Shown here in pieces: positions 50,648 through 58,810 of a DNA stretch of 64,000 nucleotides (the first letter of the stretch is position 1; every line of letters begins with the position of its first letter). Where the stretch lies: the NCBI RefSeq assembly GCF_900105655.1, contig NZ_LT629787.1, forward strand, positions 1,488,001-1,552,000. The letters run 5' to 3'. The notes under the pieces are model-generated. The model was not told the DNA's origin and did no database searches. It worked only from the letters and a program-made list of their open reading frames with translations. The translations under genes and the position numbers were made by a program. The stretch is from Halopseudomonas salegens. GTDB lineage: Bacteria; Pseudomonadota; Gammaproteobacteria; Pseudomonadales; Pseudomonadaceae.

Positions 50648-52080
50648 AATTTCACCTCACAGGTTACCGGTGATGAGCCCACCGGGCCGGATGCGGCCCA
50701 GCCGGCGATAATTGCAGAAAACAGGCCGGCAGTACCGCCAACCCGAACAATCAACAGGCCACCCGGGCGGAACTTGGGCACCTGTTGATCCTTGAATTTT
50801 GCGGGAATGCCCTCGGCAATCCCGCCAGCACCGGCTATCAAATCCTTGCCCGGTGCCAGCAGCAACTGTTCCAGCTCTTCGCGCAGACGCTGCTTGGACC
50901 AGCCCGCCTCGATAAATACCCGTGCATGCTCGGGTGAAACCACCAACACGGCATCACCAGCCATCGCCAGTTTGGCATGATCGACCGTGCGCAGCGACAT
51001 GGCAAAGGATTTGGCCAGGGATTCCGGGTCGCGGGATTTCTGATCAACAATGCCCTGCACCCCTTCCCCGGGAAACAGGGTTACCGCCGAGCGGCCGGAG
51101 TCGACACCTCGCTCCTGCGCCAGTGGCAGCCAGTCGGCGTCTTCCGCTTCGGCAAAACAGAAACTGTATTTGCCGGGCGTGCCCATGGTGGCGCGGTCGA
51201 TTTCACCGGGGCGGCCGCCGCCCACATTGCGTACGATCAATTGCAGCGCACGGCCAATGGTGGCATTGGCACGGTTGCCCTGCCCCAGCGCGTTGACGCC
51301 CGAGTTCATGCCGATGGCCTTGGTGATCGGGCCGTTGACCACAATCATCGGGCTGCCAAACATGGTGGTACAGGTCAGGCCGTGCAGGCCGAATTCATCG
51401 GTCAGGGCTGCCTCGACGGCTGCCAGCAACACCGGCATGTATTCCGGCTTGCAGCCGGCCATTACGGCATTGACCGCGACTTTTTCCACCGTGCAGGGCA
51501 CCAGGTCCGGCGGCATCAGGCCCAGCACTTCATCTCCCGCTCGGTCAGTGCCCTTGAGCATGCGCAACACGCGCACCGGGGTCGGCGGCACCACCGGCAA
51601 ACCATCCGTCCAGCCGCGCTCATAGCAGGTTTCCATGGCGTCATCGGCGCCGGCAATATCGATTTCCCGCGACTGCAGGCGCACATCGCCAAAAGCCAGC
51701 TCCAGCTCTTCGGCAATGCCCGGGTCCAGGGTTTTCGAACCGCAGCCGGGGCGCATGACCGGCAAGTCCTCACCCAGCGTGGCCACACCGGACAGCGCCT
51801 GCCAGTCGGCTTTGTGCCAGCCATAGGTGCGTTCGACTTCCTTGCCCTGTTCGACCCGGATCAACGTGGGTACAAACTCGATGCCCAAACGAAAAGACTG
51901 CTCCAGCGTCTGGTCATACTGAGTGCCGGGCAACGCGGCGGCGTAGTCGTCGGAATCCTGTACCAACACCGTCAGCGCACCTGCCTGGTCCAGCTCTGTC
52001 AGGAGCGGCTCAACCAGGCGGCAGGTCGGGCAATCGGCTTTGGCCACTACAATCAGGCCATCGGGCAAGGATAAGGTCAT
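50644..52080 (-). CDS. Thioredoxin-fold fusion protein paired with the UGSC selenoprotein
   Basis: The 478-residue protein has an N-terminal thioredoxin-like domain (about residues 1-100) with the redox motif Cys17-Pro-Thr-Cys20. A large C-terminal region follows with GWTDGLPVVPPTPVRVLRML, GLTCTTMFGSPMIVVNGPITK, NSGVNALGQGNRANATIGRALQLIVRNVGGG, and FRPGGLLIVRVGGTAGLFSAII. I recognise the C-terminal part only as the type found beside UGSC proteins; it has no function I can name. Its stop overlaps the selenoprotein start. The gene heads the operon and may reduce, or act with, the selenoprotein (inference). Confidence 0.65.
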   Translation of the reverse strand: MTLSLPDGLIVVAKADCPTCRLVEPLLTELDQAGALTVLVQDSDDYAAALPGTQYDQTLEQSFRLGIEFVPTLIRVEQGKEVERTYGWHKADWQALSGVATLGEDLPVMRPGCGSKTLDPGIAEELELAFGDVRLQSREIDIAGADDAMETCYERGWTDGLPVVPPTPVRVLRMLKGTDRAGDEVLGLMPPDLVPCTVEKVAVNAVMAGCKPEYMPVLLAAVEAALTDEFGLHGLTCTTMFGSPMIVVNGPITKAIGMNSGVNALGQGNRANATIGRALQLIVRNVGGGRPGEIDRATMGTPGKYSFCFAEAEDADWLPLAQERGVDSGRSAVTLFPGEGVQGIVDQKSRDPESLAKSFAMSLRTVDHAKLAMAGDAVLVVSPEHARVFIEAGWSKQRLREELEQLLLAPGKDLIAGAGGIAEGIPAKFKDQQVPKFRPGGLLIVRVGGTAGLFSAIIAGWAASGPVGSSPVTCEVKL

Positions 52081-52219
52081 GTCAGACTCTTGTGGCTGCT
52101 TGGGTGTGTCTCATCTATTGGACAGCATAGGCACGCGGGGCCCTGCTGCCAAGCAAGCGGACGGGATCATGCGTGGGGTGATTGGGGCGGTATCAATGAT
52201 GCAGAAATGTGCAGGCGGA

Positions 52220-52699
52220 TTATTTCAGCCGCTGATCAAAGTTGAACGCAATCTCTTTGGCCGCAGCAATGCAAGCGCCAAAGGCAGGATGCCGGGGGTT
52301 GAGGATCAGGTTGTATTCCAGCGGTACCACGGTACTGGGAACCAGCATGGCCATGCCCTCCCCCGAGCGCAACCACTCATCACCAATGGCGGCGGTTTCA
52401 CTGGGCGCCGGGTCATCGCGCCAGTTGGCAGGCAACTCGGACTCGTCCAGCTCACGCAGGTGCCTGTGCGGAATCTCCAGCGTAAACAGGGCGTAGGCCT
52501 GCAGCAGATCAGTTGATTGCAGATGCACCAGCATTTCCAGGGCCGCCAATGAAATGCTGGATGACAGATAGACGCAAGGCACACCCTTGCTGTTCCAGCG
52601 CCCACCAAAGCGCCTTGCCCCTTCCCCATCAAAGGCGCTGGACACCCATTTGCGTTTGACGATGCGATAGCCGGTTCGGCTTGCCACTGCCCTGCTCAC
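52220..52699 (-). CDS. RES-domain toxin of a Xre-RES pair
   Basis: The 159-residue protein has the RES-domain arginine, glutamate and serine: AFDGEGARRFGGRWNSKGVPCVYLSSSISLAALEMLVHL. RES toxins deplete NAD+. The start is GTG at 52699 and overlaps the Xre stop, so they are one unit. No sign of decay. Confidence 0.9.
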   Translation of the reverse strand: MSRAVASRTGYRIVKRKWVSSAFDGEGARRFGGRWNSKGVPCVYLSSSISLAALEMLVHLQSTDLLQAYALFTLEIPHRHLRELDESELPANWRDDPAPSETAAIGDEWLRSGEGMAMLVPSTVVPLEYNLILNPRHPAFGACIAAAKEIAFNFDQRLK

Positions 52700-53148
52700 G
52701 CCACAATGCCATGCTCAAGGCGACCGATCAGGTCCAGCACGGCTTCGGCCTCAACGCTGGTCGCCAGCATATCGACCGGCGGTTTGTTACCCAGCCCCTT
52801 CACAGGTGCCTGCATCCAGCTGCGCGCCTGGACACGGTCACCCTCGAAAAGTTTGACTGCAGCAGCCAGCGCCTGGGCAAAGCGGATAATGCGATCGCTT
52901 TCATGCGGCGAAAAACGCCCGGCCTTGGCGCGGCGGTGCGCAGTGGTTGGGGAAATGTCCAGAATCTCCGCCAGCAGCTTGCTGTCCGTGCCAGCCAGCT
53001 CGGCAATCTGGCAAAAGGTGCTGTAGCGCAAACCATCGCGCACCACGCGATACAAAGCCTCACCCCGGCTCGGCAAGCCGATTTCATCCCAGAGCGAATC
53101 ATCAGTTCGGCGCGACGGTGTAAAGCGCTTGATAACGGCAGATGCCAT
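52696..53148 (-). CDS. Xre-type antitoxin (DUF2384 / MbcA-ParS type)
   Basis: The 150-residue antitoxin has a helix-turn-helix N-terminal part (AELAGTDSKLLAEILDISPTTAHRRAKAGRFSPHESDRIIRFAQAL) and a C-terminal DUF2384 toxin-binding region (ARSWMQAPVKGLGNKPPVDMLATSVEAEAVLDLIGRLEHGI). It precedes the RES toxin gene. A palindrome at 53157-53187 just upstream is the likely operator. Confidence 0.9.
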   Translation of the reverse strand: MASAVIKRFTPSRRTDDSLWDEIGLPSRGEALYRVVRDGLRYSTFCQIAELAGTDSKLLAEILDISPTTAHRRAKAGRFSPHESDRIIRFAQALAAAVKLFEGDRVQARSWMQAPVKGLGNKPPVDMLATSVEAEAVLDLIGRLEHGIVA

Positions 53149-53156
53149 AACTATAT

Positions 53157-53187
53157 TCCAAATGAAATAAAACTGGTTTCATATGGA
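53157..53187. promoter_or_regulatory. Palindromic candidate operator of the Xre-RES pair
   Basis: TCCAAATGAAA at 53157-53167 is complementary to TTTCATATGGA at 53177-53187 at 10 of 11 positions, with a 9-base spacer. It ends 9 bases upstream of the Xre ATG, where an autoregulatory antitoxin would bind. Confidence 0.6.
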
Positions 53188-53269
53188 TTATGGTCGGGGT
53201 TTGCGGCGGGGTCAAATCAACCCTGGGCCAAGGTTTGGTCAGTGTGGTTGGGCAATTCTCTTGTCACAT

Positions 53270-53548
53270 TTATCGCCCGTCAATGTGGTCGCCAGTGGCG
53301 TCACCATTAAGCGGCTTGTTTGCAGCTTCTGCCTGAAGACGCTCCACCAGCCACACCTTGATGATCGATTGACGGGTAACACCAATGCGCGCAGCTTCAC
53401 GATCCAACGACTCCACAACCCAAGTCGGGAAATCGACATTGATTCGTTTTTGTTCCTGATTAACACGACGAGCAGAGGACAGATCCAGGTCATCAACAAT
53501 ATCTTCCTGACCTCCCTCAAATTTCTTGTCGAAGTCTTTAGCTTTCAT
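53270..53548 (-). CDS. brnA: BrnA family antitoxin
   Basis: The 92-residue protein has a ribbon-helix-helix-type C-terminal part (KRINVDFPTWVVESLDREAARIGVTRQSIIKVWLVERL) and an acidic N-terminal segment, as in BrnA. It overlaps the brnT 3' end by 11 bases. It should neutralise BrnT and repress the operon. Confidence 0.85.
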   Translation of the reverse strand: MKAKDFDKKFEGGQEDIVDDLDLSSARRVNQEQKRINVDFPTWVVESLDREAARIGVTRQSIIKVWLVERLQAEAANKPLNGDATGDHIDGR

Positions 53549-53801
53549 AGAGTTCTACCTCTTTCTTGCGGGAACGTCTGACCGAAATCAGACGAATACG
53601 AGCATCCCTGAATGTAACAACAGCCGACCAATGCTTTTCACCAATCTTGCCTATCAGTAAAAACCTCTGCTCATCCTCTGATTTTGCGCGGACCTCGAGC
53701 AGGTCTGGGTCTTTCCATAGTCCTTGTGCAGCAATGAAATCGATACCGTGCTTATCCAGGTTGGCCTGGCTTTTGGCTTCGTCGAATTCAAATTCATCCA
53801 T
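53538..53801 (-). CDS. brnT: BrnT family ribonuclease toxin
   Basis: The 87-residue toxin starts FEFDEAKSQANLDKHGIDF and ends RLISVRRSRKKEVELYES, with the strand ERF-like core QRFLLIGKIGEKHWSAVVTFRDARIRLISVRRS broken into blocks as in BrnT. BrnT is a RelE-like RNase. The upstream region 53802-53827 is AT-rich with a GAGTA/TACTC inverted pair that could be its control site. Confidence 0.88.
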   Translation of the reverse strand: MDEFEFDEAKSQANLDKHGIDFIAAQGLWKDPDLLEVRAKSEDEQRFLLIGKIGEKHWSAVVTFRDARIRLISVRRSRKKEVELYES

Positions 53802-53924
53802 GAGTATAAATTATTCCTTTTTTACTCAATTCGCAATATTTGGAAGGATGCTATGGCTGCTAACCCGGAGCTTTGCGGCATTATTGGCGCTGCATAGCGT
53901 TGGAAAGAGGCGGAGTGGCTCCAC

Positions 53925-53974
53925 TTGATATTCACCGGAGACATGCGTCGTAAAAGCCTTACACTCTGATTTCA
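53925..53974. repeat. Direct repeat, left copy
   Basis: About 50 bases here align with 54640-54690 at roughly 70% identity, sharing GTCGTAAAA, GCC and ACTCTG blocks. Both copies are preceded by a short hairpin (GTGGCTCCAC here). They flank the gene at 54029-54628. Confidence 0.5.
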
Positions 53975-54028
53975 ACCTGACCCTGTAACTCTTCTGAACT
54001 CAACACCTCACACGATTCTCATATCAGA

Positions 54029-54628
54029 CTACTGACTACCCTGGTGTATGTTTCGGTCTTGCAGAAACGCGTGCTTTTGTTCCAAGTAGCGAGCGCCCTT
54101 CTCGAATCCCAGACGACTATGGTTCTCATGCAAAATCTGCTTGAGCATGGGGTCATAGCAGTCCTCTGGGTTCAGTACCCAGGCATCGTTGAAGAATTGC
54201 TTGTTTGCCCTGAGGATAACGGTATCGCAGCGGGAATAACCGGCCTCTGAGAAAGTTTTTGCCCATATGGGGTTGACCAACTGGTTGCCAAATACGACGA
54301 GTGCAATCCCAAGAAACATGATCCATGCTGCTATCTTCTGAACTTGGGCCAGTAATGCTGGTACGGGTTTTTTCAAAAGCCGAACGAAAGCGATCTCTAT
54401 GTTTACAATGATCACAATGCTTGGGATCGCTACCCAGACAAACAGCAGTGCGGTTTGTTGTCGCTGAAAGACCAGCAATGATCTTTGCGAATGTACAATA
54501 TCCAGCAGATAGGAAGAGTAGCTGTTATAGCTCCATGTTGACCCAACCCCGAGTAGTATAAAGACCACATTAATAAATAAAGCGCCAACCAAAAAATCAG
54601 CACGTGAGATTGGATTTTTTTTGAGCAC
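54029..54628 (-). CDS. Hypothetical membrane protein flanked by direct repeats
   Basis: The 199-residue protein has three hydrophobic helices (FLVGALFINVVFILLGVGS, ALLFVWVAIPSIVIIVNIEIAFV, KIAAWIMFLGIALVVFG) and a C-terminal soluble part (SEAGYSRCDTVILRANKQFFND). No family recognised; it resembles small DUF1240-type proteins in general layout but this is weak. Start GTG at 54628. Confidence 0.5.
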   Translation of the reverse strand: MLKKNPISRADFLVGALFINVVFILLGVGSTWSYNSYSSYLLDIVHSQRSLLVFQRQQTALLFVWVAIPSIVIIVNIEIAFVRLLKKPVPALLAQVQKIAAWIMFLGIALVVFGNQLVNPIWAKTFSEAGYSRCDTVILRANKQFFNDAWVLNPEDCYDPMLKQILHENHSRLGFEKGARYLEQKHAFLQDRNIHQGSQ

Positions 54629-54639
54629 GGTAGCGCTAC

Positions 54640-54690
54640 CTGATGTTCGTTGGAGGCAAGTGTCGTAAAAAGCCAGAAACTCTGGCTTCG
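54640..54690. repeat. Direct repeat, right copy
   Basis: Matches 53925-53974 in the same orientation. It is preceded by the perfect 12-base palindrome GGTAGCGCTACC (54629-54640). The two copies bracket one gene. Confidence 0.5.
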
Positions 54691-54964
54691 ATCTCTCTCT
54701 GCACTGCTGTAATCACCACAGAGCCAGCTGCATCCAAAGTGCAATATGCAAAGTCACCCATTTTCCGTTTCTGTGCGGAAATAAAATTTGAAGGATTGGA
54801 TATAGATTCGACGGCACTTTTGTGAGCGCGTGCGGCGAGCACGATCATTCATGCAGGAAGATATCATCACATAATCCTTGTGTAGTAGATAATCCTTAAA
54901 AGGCCTGAACAGTTTAAAAAAGTTCTCACGCAGACTCAAGCTAAGCCGGCGACTGTGCTCTCTG

Positions 54965-55037
54965 AACATCGAAGAGTGGTTTTTCCGGTTTGGGCATGCA
55001 AACAACTCTGCTCAAGAGGTGACGTTCAGTTTTTTTA
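54965..55037. repeat. Dispersed intergenic repeat, copy 1
   Basis: Shares about 75% identity over about 65 bases with 58811-58878, in the same orientation. Common blocks include CATCGA, GTGGTTTTT, GGTTT, GCTCAAG and GGTGAC. It lies between the hypothetical membrane protein and the LytTR gene. Confidence 0.6.
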
Positions 55038-55122
55038 CAGGTCAGACCCAAGCGATCAAATAGGAGCCAGGGCACAGCATCGTTTGTACGCCCTCCCGGC
55101 CCTGCTTTGCTGCAAGGTTTTG

Positions 55123-55905
55123 TCAGCCATTCAGCCAACCGGCTTGTCGTAAACTCTCGCGATAGGTTCTCCCCACCGGCACTTGGCGTTTGTCGATCAA
55201 CGTCAGCACTAGCCGTTGACCTTGCCGCTTCGCACCTGCAACCGCGGCACTGGCTACCCACCAGGAACGATGGACACGCAGACCCAGGTCGTCGAGCTCC
55301 CTGGCGGCGTCTTCCATTCGGCACAGGATCAATTGCTTGCCCTCAGTCGTGTGTACCGCCAGATAGTGATCGTGCATTTCAAGGCACAGCAGATCACCTG
55401 TTGGGGGGACGGGCAGCCTTTCCCGGAATCGGGCCCAACTACCGGGTTCTTGTCGATTGGCTTCTGCTTCCGATTTGGCAGAAGTCGTCCGGGGTTTTTC
55501 CGCCAGTTCCTGCAAGTCCAGCAGGGTATAAACCAGGGTTGAGATAACCGCCAGCAGAAAAACCACCTGGCTGTAGAGGCGCAGTAATTGGTCTGGCCAA
55601 CCGAGACCGAACAGGCCGTTGGCTACCGCGACAATGGCAGTGGCGGGGACGGCGGCCAGTGCTGCCCCTATCAGTGGGGCCAGCAGTCGGCGCAGAGGGG
55701 TTGCATCAGGTAAATGCGTATCGACCTGTCGAATCACTACATCTACCAAGGCGCCATTCAAGGTGGCCACCAGTACCCAGTAGGCCAGTCTTGCCGGCAG
55801 CGGCAGCAATTCGTAGGTGCCAAATGGACCGATCAGCGCCAACACAATGCCGATGGCCAATAGCCCAGCGAGGCTTGCAGTCAGGTGTTTGATTTGTTCA
55901 CGCAT
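55123..55905 (-). CDS. Membrane-bound LytTR transcription regulator
   Basis: The 260-residue protein has four membrane helices (LAGLLAIGIVLALIGPFG, LAYWVLVATLNGALVDVV, APLIGAALAAVPATAIVAVA, LYSQVVFLLAVISTLVYTLL), then a C-terminal LytTR DNA-binding domain (GDLLCLEMHDHYLAVHTTEG, GLRVHRSWWVA, RQVPVGRTYRESLRQ). It is a one-component regulator with unknown signal. It is divergent from the DUF2306-type gene at 56027. ATG at 55905 is preferred to an in-frame start at 55944. Confidence 0.85.
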   Translation of the reverse strand: MREQIKHLTASLAGLLAIGIVLALIGPFGTYELLPLPARLAYWVLVATLNGALVDVVIRQVDTHLPDATPLRRLLAPLIGAALAAVPATAIVAVANGLFGLGWPDQLLRLYSQVVFLLAVISTLVYTLLDLQELAEKPRTTSAKSEAEANRQEPGSWARFRERLPVPPTGDLLCLEMHDHYLAVHTTEGKQLILCRMEDAARELDDLGLRVHRSWWVASAAVAGAKRQGQRLVLTLIDKRQVPVGRTYRESLRQAGWLNG

Positions 55906-56026
55906 CGTGAATATAGCGTAGCAAGCCGTTAACGAAGGCAACAATGCTTTGACGTATTTTTCCTGTTCTGCCGGTTTGCGTCGCGGCTATTCTGCTGCCC
56001 AATCATCCGCAACCCGGGAGCGCGTC

Positions 56027-56677
56027 ATGACACTACTGGTTTTGTCACTTCACATCACGGCCGGCTTTGTCGCTCTGGCAATGGCTGGCCTCGCCCTGGC
56101 CTCCCCCAAGGGTAAAACATGGCACCGGCGGTCAGGTAGCCTGTATGTCGCGGCGATGTTTACCGTGTCACTGTCGACCCTATGGCTGGTTGTTGTGCGC
56201 CCGAACCCTTTTCTGCTCGCGGTCGGCGTGTTCAGTTTCTTTCTTGTTTTTACCGGCTGGCGCGCCGCCAGGATCCGCGATGGCCGGCCACGCTGGATCG
56301 ATCATCTGGTTGGTAGCCTGATGGCAGGAGCAGGCCTGACGATGCTGATCACAGCCGTTGTGGGGTTTATCCATAACGGTGGTGCACAACCCTGGATACT
56401 GCTGGTGTTTGGCAGTATCGGCCTCTCCCTTGCGCTGTCTGATTGGCGCGATTGGCGCCAAGGCCCGATTGTCGGCAAGCAACGCATTGCGCGGCATTTG
56501 GGCCGCATGCTGGCGGGTACCATCGCCACGCTGACGGCGGCGCTTGTGGTCAACGCCACCTGGTTGCCAGACCTGGTCACCTGGCTGGCCCCAACGGTTT
56601 TGATTACACCGGTTATTGTCTGGTGGAACGCCCGAGTATTAAACGGGGGAACCGAGCAGCAAGCAAAGAAAGCCTGA
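56027..56677 (+). CDS. DUF2306-like multi-helix membrane protein
   Basis: The 216-residue protein has seven hydrophobic helices with SLHITAGFVALAMAGLAL, KGKTWHRRSGSLYVAAMFTVSL and KQRIARHLGRMLAGTIATLTA; the conserved histidines are typical of DUF2306-type proteins. Function unknown. It is the divergent neighbour of the LytTR regulator, so it may be its target. Confidence 0.65.
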   Translation: MTLLVLSLHITAGFVALAMAGLALASPKGKTWHRRSGSLYVAAMFTVSLSTLWLVVVRPNPFLLAVGVFSFFLVFTGWRAARIRDGRPRWIDHLVGSLMAGAGLTMLITAVVGFIHNGGAQPWILLVFGSIGLSLALSDWRDWRQGPIVGKQRIARHLGRMLAGTIATLTAALVVNATWLPDLVTWLAPTVLITPVIVWWNARVLNGGTEQQAKKA

Positions 56678-56993
56678 GTGCCGAGCACGAACTGTCAGCG
56701 ATGAGCTGACACCTCGTGCCTGGCGCGCTGGCAACAGACTCAAAGCATTCAACTCTCGGGAAACATCGTAAAAGTAGCAAAGCCTTTCACACGAACGCTC
56801 AAGTGCCACAATGTTGTTGTTTTTTCTGCGCAGATGATTTTGTCAGGAGCGGTAATCCGAGCAATGCGGGTTGTTATTTCTGTCGTATTGCATAGCGCAA
56901 GGTATTATACTTCCGCGCTTTACGGCGGTCTCAGGGATGAGGCGATATCTTCAACCTTCCGCCTTGAGCATTAATCAACGATAAGGACTAGTC
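56678..56993. other. Non-coding stretch with a strong hairpin
   Basis: About 316 bases without a gene. The first 40 bases fold into a two-part hairpin (56685-56719): GCACGA pairs with TCGTGC outside, and TGTCAGC pairs with GCTGACA inside around a 5-base loop. It may end the upstream transcript, although no T-run follows. Nothing else recognised. Confidence 0.6.
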
Positions 56994-57641
56994 ATGATTT
57001 TTTTTGGGACGCGTGGGAGAAGTGTGTCTGGGCAAGTGCTGGAAGGTATCCAGTGTCCCAGCTGTGACAATCAGCAGTTTGTCAGCTTTGGTGTTATTCG
57101 ACATTTCCATATTTACTGGATACCAATGTTTGCAACATCGAAAAAGGCCGGCATTGAATGCACTCATTGCAAAAAGACACTAATCGGTAATGAAATCTCG
57201 GCAGATCTGGCCAAAGACATCAAATCCAGTGTGTTCACCAAAAGGAACACCCTCCCCTCCTTTGCGGGATTGATTCTCTTCGCTTGCTTGATGTTATTTG
57301 CGTTTTATGTGGTTGTAGAGGGCGACATCAGAGAAGCTGGCTATATCAAGCAGCCCGCAGTCAACGACCTTTATCTGGTCGATGTCACAAAAATATTCCC
57401 GAACTCAGATCCGGAATACAGATACGGTCTGCTGCGCGTCAACCGGGTTTTACCGGACCAGGTTGAATTCAGTGTCAGTAACCTCGTATACAATGAACTA
57501 TCTGGCGTTCGCAAAGATATCCGCGAAGGAAAAGCAGCTGCAGACGACTACTATGACAGCGAACCGTTATACCGGGATACCAGTGACATCAAACGCATGA
57601 AGGGGTCTGGTGCCATCCGCTCCATCAGGCGCAGCAATTGA
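56994..57641 (+). CDS. Zinc-ribbon membrane protein of unknown function
   Basis: The 215-residue protein has an N-terminal zinc ribbon: Cys-Pro-Ser-Cys (IQCPSCDNQQF) and a second pair (IECTHCKKT). A hydrophobic helix follows (GLILFACLMLFAFYVVV), then a soluble C-terminal domain (NDLYLVDVTKIFPNS, YRYGLLRVNRVLPDQVEFSVS). Function unknown. An AAGGA sequence precedes the start. Confidence 0.6.
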   Translation: MIFFGTRGRSVSGQVLEGIQCPSCDNQQFVSFGVIRHFHIYWIPMFATSKKAGIECTHCKKTLIGNEISADLAKDIKSSVFTKRNTLPSFAGLILFACLMLFAFYVVVEGDIREAGYIKQPAVNDLYLVDVTKIFPNSDPEYRYGLLRVNRVLPDQVEFSVSNLVYNELSGVRKDIREGKAAADDYYDSEPLYRDTSDIKRMKGSGAIRSIRRSN

Positions 57642-57700
57642 AGTTGAATTAATAATGGCCTAGGGTGAAGCGGTGATCATTACATGAGGCTTTAGTTCGC

Positions 57701-58210
57701 ATGACTTCACGACTTCGCGCAATCACTACCAGCACGCTTCTCGGTGTACTGATCGCGCCCCTCGCCTGGGCAGACGTAGCCGATATTCCCCAAGCCATTG
57801 CCGATATTCTTGATCATAAGGTCGAGGCATGGAATGCAGGCGACGCCCAGGGTTGGGGAGCCGATTACGCGGATGACAGTGTGGTAATCAACCTGGCCGG
57901 AATGCGCCTGGAAGGCAATGAAGAAAACATTGCGCGTCATGCTGAAGTCTTCGCCGGTCCGCTGGGCAATACAACCCTGATGATTGATGTGATCAGCATC
58001 CAACAGCTCACCGCGGACACGGCGCTGGTTGAAACGCACCTGACAGTCGGGGATATCACGAACGAGACAGGAGCGCTGCCGCTAACGGAGTCTGGCGAGC
58101 TTCACACCCGAATGAGCTTTCTGATGAGCAACGCCAACGCTGGCGACTGGCACATTCAGTTTGCCCAGAATACGGCCATTGAAGACCCGGCCGCCGAGGT
58201 TCAACCCTAG
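57701..58210 (+). CDS. Secreted SnoaL-like / SgcJ-EcaC family protein
   Basis: The 169-residue protein has a signal peptide (ending PLAWA-DV) and an NTF2-like SgcJ/EcaC fold: HKVEAWNAGDAQGWGADYADDSVVINLAGMRLEGNEENIARHAEVF, then TADTALVETHLTVGD. The family is of unknown function and often secreted. It stands alone. Confidence 0.75.
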   Translation: MTSRLRAITTSTLLGVLIAPLAWADVADIPQAIADILDHKVEAWNAGDAQGWGADYADDSVVINLAGMRLEGNEENIARHAEVFAGPLGNTTLMIDVISIQQLTADTALVETHLTVGDITNETGALPLTESGELHTRMSFLMSNANAGDWHIQFAQNTAIEDPAAEVQP

Positions 58211-58345
58211 GGAAGAGTCAGTGCGGGCAAGGAAGGATGCCAACACCGGCTGCGAGCGCATTGTTCACCAGCATCACGGTCCATGTGAAAACCGCAGCTC
58301 AGGCATTCGTTCTGTATTCCTCCTCTACGCAAAAGAAACATTCCT

Positions 58346-58789
58346 ATGCCCGACATAGCACTGAAATACCGCACTGCCGTTCTGACATTGGCATTAACCA
58401 TGATTCCTTTCACTGTATCTGCCGATATGGAACTCCTGTGCACCGTCACCGTAGATCAATTCCCTGGATTCGATGATCACATGGTCAAGAGCAAGACGGT
58501 TCAATTAAATGGAATGCAAGGTGAAGCCGGTGGCGAAGCCACCATCTACGAAAACTCGGCCTTCCGATTCCGTGCTATTACTGGACGCTCGCTGATTCAG
58601 GACGGAGCAGCGACGCTAATGGACTTTTACGTAGAAGCTCAAGACCTGGAAAATGGCCGGAGTATCCGCTCCGCAAGCGCATCCTACGTTGGAGGCCCCC
58701 ATCATGCACGATTAGAGCTGGTGACTTATGGGCAGGAAACGCCCTGGCACGAGGGGATTGTCATATTTACCTGTGTTAAGCCTTTCTGA
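58346..58789 (+). CDS. Hypothetical secreted protein
   Basis: The 147-residue protein has an N-terminal signal peptide (AVLTLALTMIPFTVSA) and a mature domain beginning DMELLCTVTVDQFPGFDD, with a cysteine near each end (ELLCT, FTCVKPF) that could form a disulfide. No family recognised. Confidence 0.5.
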   Translation: MPDIALKYRTAVLTLALTMIPFTVSADMELLCTVTVDQFPGFDDHMVKSKTVQLNGMQGEAGGEATIYENSAFRFRAITGRSLIQDGAATLMDFYVEAQDLENGRSIRSASASYVGGPHHARLELVTYGQETPWHEGIVIFTCVKPF

Positions 58790-58810
58790 AGAAAATCCAG
58801 GCAGCCGCTG

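Larger units (their letters stand above)
54629..55122. other. Non-coding stretch with two repeat copies
   Basis: About 490 bases without a supported gene. It holds the right copy of the direct repeat (54640-54690) and the first copy of a dispersed repeat (54965-55037). Short open frames here on the minus strand lack family matches and ribosome sites. Confidence 0.6.

Noticed and set aside
42958..54700. Genomic island integrated at the 3' end of selC
   Set aside because: Integration at the tRNA 3' end would place DNA left of 42958, beside the acyl-CoA dehydrogenase. The odd DNA is on the other side, no integrase is present, and no repeat of the selC 3' end was found.
54941..55324. Open frame of 127 codons on the minus strand overlapping the LytTR gene
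   Set aside because: It overlaps the LytTR coding region in another frame, includes the dispersed repeat, and has no family match.
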